From the NCBI GenBank assembly GCA_004172935.1, contig SDZD01000065.1, positions 1 through 33,624 of the forward strand: a stretch of 33,624 bases of DNA, in the 5' to 3' direction. The notes below the pieces were generated by a model. It was not told where the DNA came from. It did not search any database and saw only the letters and a list, made by a program, of their open reading frames with translations. The stretch is from a bacterium. GTDB lineage: Bacteria > Armatimonadota > Abditibacteriia > Abditibacteriales > Abditibacteriaceae. Made by a program: the position numbers and the translations under genes. Shown here piece after piece: positions 31,331-33,624 of the stretch; position 1 is the first letter of the stretch; each line of letters begins with the position of its first letter.

Positions 31331-32071
31331 TTAATGAACCTTCTCTTTCTCTTTGATTTCATCCATCGCAGCCTTCATTGATGGCAGGTCTTCGGGGGCA
31401 CAGTTGAGGATTTTGGCGAGCAACATGCGCTTATCATCAACCTGAACTTGTGATTTGTTGGTGTATGCTCCCCCAACATCTTTGGCGGCTTGTTCCATCG
31501 CTTCCATGCACAATTTCATGTTGCCCCGGTCGAAAGCGGTTTGAGCGATGACGTGTAATTTCGCCAGTCTCCACTTCTGATCAGCAATTCCTGCCTTCAC
31601 CACCATCTGCTGGTATTCGCGCTGAGCCTGGCGAAACAGCCCCTTGAGTTCCATTGCCATCGACTGCCCAGACACTTTAGTAGGGTCAAACTTCTCAATG
31701 TTGGACGGCGACACATCAAGGTCGAACACCGACTTAACGGCCTTCACCACTTCCGACGGCGATGCCCCGCAAGCGTTGTAGATGACAATGAATTGCTTCA
31801 CGTTCGAGGGCAGACGACGAATTGGTTTGGGAGCGAGAGTCTCGACTTGCTCGCCTTCCTGAGGCGCCCCCCAGTCCGCGCCGATCTGCGCGACCGCCAG
31901 GCTTTCCCGCACATGCGGTGGTGCAACAGGAGCTGTCGGAGATAGAGACGCAGACATGGTCTTTGTACGCGGGCGGCGCGTCTTCCTTTTAGGTGGATTG
32001 CCCCCGCGAGTGTTGGAAGGAGCAGAAACAGCAATTTGGCTTGCTGAAGCCGGAGTATTGGTATTTGACAT
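31331..32071 (-). CDS. DUF2280-like phage protein (possible small terminase)
   Basis: 246 residues from ATG 32071 (a GTG 36 bp earlier is possible). The N-terminal 90 residues are Pro/Ser/Lys-rich and disordered. The folded part begins RRLPSNVKQFIVIYNACGAS and continues with EVVKAVKSVFDLDVSPSNIE, a helix-turn-helix, then QAQREYQQMVVKAGIADQKW and RLAKLHVIAQTAFDRGNMKL, and closes with QAAKDVGGAYTNKSQVQVD. This order, with KxFIVxxxACxxxPSEVV and GGAYTNK, is the DUF2280 pattern found in phage and prophage genes, proposed as a small-terminase-like DNA-binding protein. The N-terminal extension is unusual. Next to a tape-measure-like gene, a phage origin is likely. Confidence 0.7.
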   Translation of the reverse strand: MSNTNTPASASQIAVSAPSNTRGGNPPKRKTRRPRTKTMSASLSPTAPVAPPHVRESLAVAQIGADWGAPQEGEQVETLAPKPIRRLPSNVKQFIVIYNACGASPSEVVKAVKSVFDLDVSPSNIEKFDPTKVSGQSMAMELKGLFRQAQREYQQMVVKAGIADQKWRLAKLHVIAQTAFDRGNMKLCMEAMEQAAKDVGGAYTNKSQVQVDDKRMLLAKILNCAPEDLPSMKAAMDEIKEKEKVH

Positions 32072-32093
32072 AACAAATGAGATTGATTTGAAT

Positions 32094-32125
32094 CCACTTG
32101 CATCCACCTTTGGTAGTGCAAGTGG
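32094..32125 (-). promoter_or_regulatory. Hairpin between the two phage-like genes
   Basis: Perfect 9-bp arms CCACTTGCA (32094-32102) and TGCAAGTGG (32117-32125), 14-nt loop, 23 bp upstream of the DUF2280-like start. No T-run on either side; operator or mRNA-processing hairpin. Confidence 0.5.
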
Positions 32126-32161
32126 GGTTGAAAATAGAGGGAGAAGAGAGGCCTGTCGAAA

Positions 32162-33624
32162 TTAGGCTCGCCGCGCCGTGAAGTAATCATCGCGGCGCGC
32201 GTTGCGTAGCGCCACTCCGATAATTTCCAGCATGGCATCGCGCAGTTGTCCGCCAACAACCCGTCCCGTCTCCTCTGGGGCTGCCGCTGTGTTATCAACA
32301 ATCCGTGCTGTGTTGCGAGCGATTTGGGCTTGGGAGTCATCAAACGCCTGTTGCCGTCGCGCCTGACCTGCTTGCTGGCCTTGAGCCCAGGTGATGCCGC
32401 TATTGAGCATCCGGTTGGCCGGATTGAGGAAGTTCTGCCGATAGGTGCTTTGCGCCGCAGCCAGACCCCGGTTGGCGCTATTGATGAGGGCCGAGTTCTG
32501 GCCGAGTTGTGATTGAGGAATGGCGTTGTTCAACCACACCTGCGTCGCTGTATAGGCGGCTACTGCCGCAACGGGACCACCGCGACCAAACGCCAGCGTG
32601 GCGGCGACCACTGAACCGATGTTTATGACGAACGAGCGTATCCCATTCAAAATACCATCGAAGAAATCGAGTATCGGTTTGATGTTCTGGCGCAGGGCCG
32701 TCATCATCAAGTCCACGCCGTTGATGAGCTTGCTCACCATGGTCAGCACCATCTCAACGCCTTGCCCAATGTAGGTGGGCAACTGAACGTAGAAGAATTG
32801 CCCGATGCTCATCACCCAGTCCTTGATATTGCCCTGATTTGCCTTGAGGAAGTTGGTGATGCTTTCCATCGCCGTCGTGAACACTGGCAAAAGCGCCGAC
32901 CCCAAAGTGCGATAGATGAATTGGGTAAAACCATCAAAGCGGCTTTGAAGCAGAAACAGGTCCTCTGCCGCCCCTTTGATTGCGCCGCCACCCAAATCCA
33001 TATTCTTGAAGAAGGACAGCTGCGATTCAACTTTTTGTTGAGGCATCCCAACCAGCTTTAACCAGAAGTCCTCTCCTTCGGGCATATTCTGAAACATGAT
33101 GCGGCGCAGCATCAACGGCAAGCGCCGCCCCCGGTCAAGGATGGAGCGAAACTCTTCGTCCGACCCTGCCTCGCCCTCAACACCAAAGGCGGCTTTCATG
33201 GCATTGGCAAAGATTGGCATCCGATTGAATTGCCCATAAATCCCACTGGTTTGTTCTGGTCCCATCCCAAAAGCAAGGCGGCTGTTGATGATGTTTTGGG
33301 ATTGGGTGAAGTTCATGCCCGAATGCGAGGAGAGGTCATAGACGGCGCGCGAATACTCCATAATTGCGGACTTGGCCGCCTGCATCATATCGAGAATAGT
33401 GCGCAGAAAACCCGTGGCCAGTTGGCCGATTTCGCCAAACACCTTGCCGAAGGCCCCGATGACTTTGCCGCCCATATCTGCCAAAGATGCCACCACCTTG
33501 GCGATCATAAGCCCGATACCCGAACCAATCGCTGCCCCCAGAGCGGCCCCAATAGGGAGTCCGATAGCCCCGATAGTCATGCCCAGATAACCGCCTACAG
33601 CCCATCCACCCACGGCCCCCGCAC
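32162..33624 (-). CDS. Tape-measure-like phage tail protein (partial, 5' end outside)
   Basis: The frame stays open to the right edge, so the N-terminus is missing; 487 residues are visible. The first part is Gly/Ala-rich and hydrophobic (GGWAVGGYLGMTIGAIGLPI, GAALGAAIGSGIGLMIAKVV), fitting the transmembrane-like helices of tape-measure proteins. Then follow long helices (FGKVFGEIGQLATGFLRTIL ... AKSAIMEYSRAVYDLSSHSG), a region LFLLQSRFDGFTQFIYRTLG and SALLPVFTTAMESITNFLKA typical of phage tail proteins, and a Gln/Arg/Ala-rich coiled-coil end (QQAGQARRQQAFDDSQAQIA). Tape-measure proteins set tail length and are ejected with DNA. A conjugation or secretion protein is a less likely alternative. 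Confidence 0.65.
   Translation of the reverse strand, partial: AGAVGGWAVGGYLGMTIGAIGLPIGAALGAAIGSGIGLMIAKVVASLADMGGKVIGAFGKVFGEIGQLATGFLRTILDMMQAAKSAIMEYSRAVYDLSSHSGMNFTQSQNIINSRLAFGMGPEQTSGIYGQFNRMPIFANAMKAAFGVEGEAGSDEEFRSILDRGRRLPLMLRRIMFQNMPEGEDFWLKLVGMPQQKVESQLSFFKNMDLGGGAIKGAAEDLFLLQSRFDGFTQFIYRTLGSALLPVFTTAMESITNFLKANQGNIKDWVMSIGQFFYVQLPTYIGQGVEMVLTMVSKLINGVDLMMTALRQNIKPILDFFDGILNGIRSFVINIGSVVAATLAFGRGGPVAAVAAYTATQVWLNNAIPQSQLGQNSALINSANRGLAAAQSTYRQNFLNPANRMLNSGITWAQGQQAGQARRQQAFDDSQAQIARNTARIVDNTAAAPEETGRVVGGQLRDAMLEIIGVALRNARRDDYFTARRA

Overview
The window reads as an accessory region of a bacterial genome, most likely a large plasmid or phage-plasmid-like element, or a chromosomal island built from one. 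The sequence alone does not fix the host. The extracellular proteins (long fibronectin type III arrays, Calx-beta, paired C-terminal modules, and a small beta-rich C-terminal module in the first partial protein) recall proteins I associate with Armatimonadota/Abditibacteriota; this is a weak inference. Many genes lack a clear Shine-Dalgarno sequence and several start with GTG.

Layout. 1-237: C-terminus of a secreted-type protein. 596-1776: Fic AMP-transferase gene with a striking operator-promoter. 1895-2908 (-): tyrosine recombinase. 3034-4219: decayed IS3-family insertion sequence that keeps its frameshift signal but carries two disabling stops. 4289-13346 (-): operon of four exported proteins, led by a 1641-residue protein with 12 FN3 repeats. 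13843-17718 (-): replication and partition block: DnaB-like helicase, 21-bp iterons, a putative initiator, a ribbon-helix-helix partner and ParA, with palindromic repeats upstream of parA and inside the partner gene. 18008-18783 (-): VapBC-type toxin-antitoxin pair. 19128-19457: small gene split by an amber codon. 19744-21768: exported surface-type protein with a strong terminator. 21868-25598: mostly unknown small genes, an XRE-type regulator and a winged-helix-like protein.

25599-26277 is non-coding and rich in structure: a terminator, a candidate small RNA and a multi-hairpin leader. 26278-30490 (+) is a tightly packed operon: CHC2/Toprim primase joined to a DUF3987-like region across a one-base frameshift, an unknown protein, a probable HNH/EndoVII nuclease of the WHH type, and a SUKH-type immunity protein. 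A perfect 26-bp inverted repeat brackets the primase/unknown-gene junction. 30523-30957 (-) is unknown. 31331-33624 (-) carries a DUF2280-like phage protein and a partial tape-measure-like protein.

How it fits together: iteron initiator plus DnaB, ParA plus RHH partner and VapBC are plasmid replication and maintenance functions. The primase-DUF3987 operon is a second replication module carrying its own nuclease/immunity cargo. The phage-like genes at the right edge make a phage-plasmid a reasonable hypothesis. Best leads for something new: the inverted repeat at the primase junction, the candidate RNA at 25968-26078, the nuclease/SUKH pair in a replication operon, and the Fic operator-promoter.
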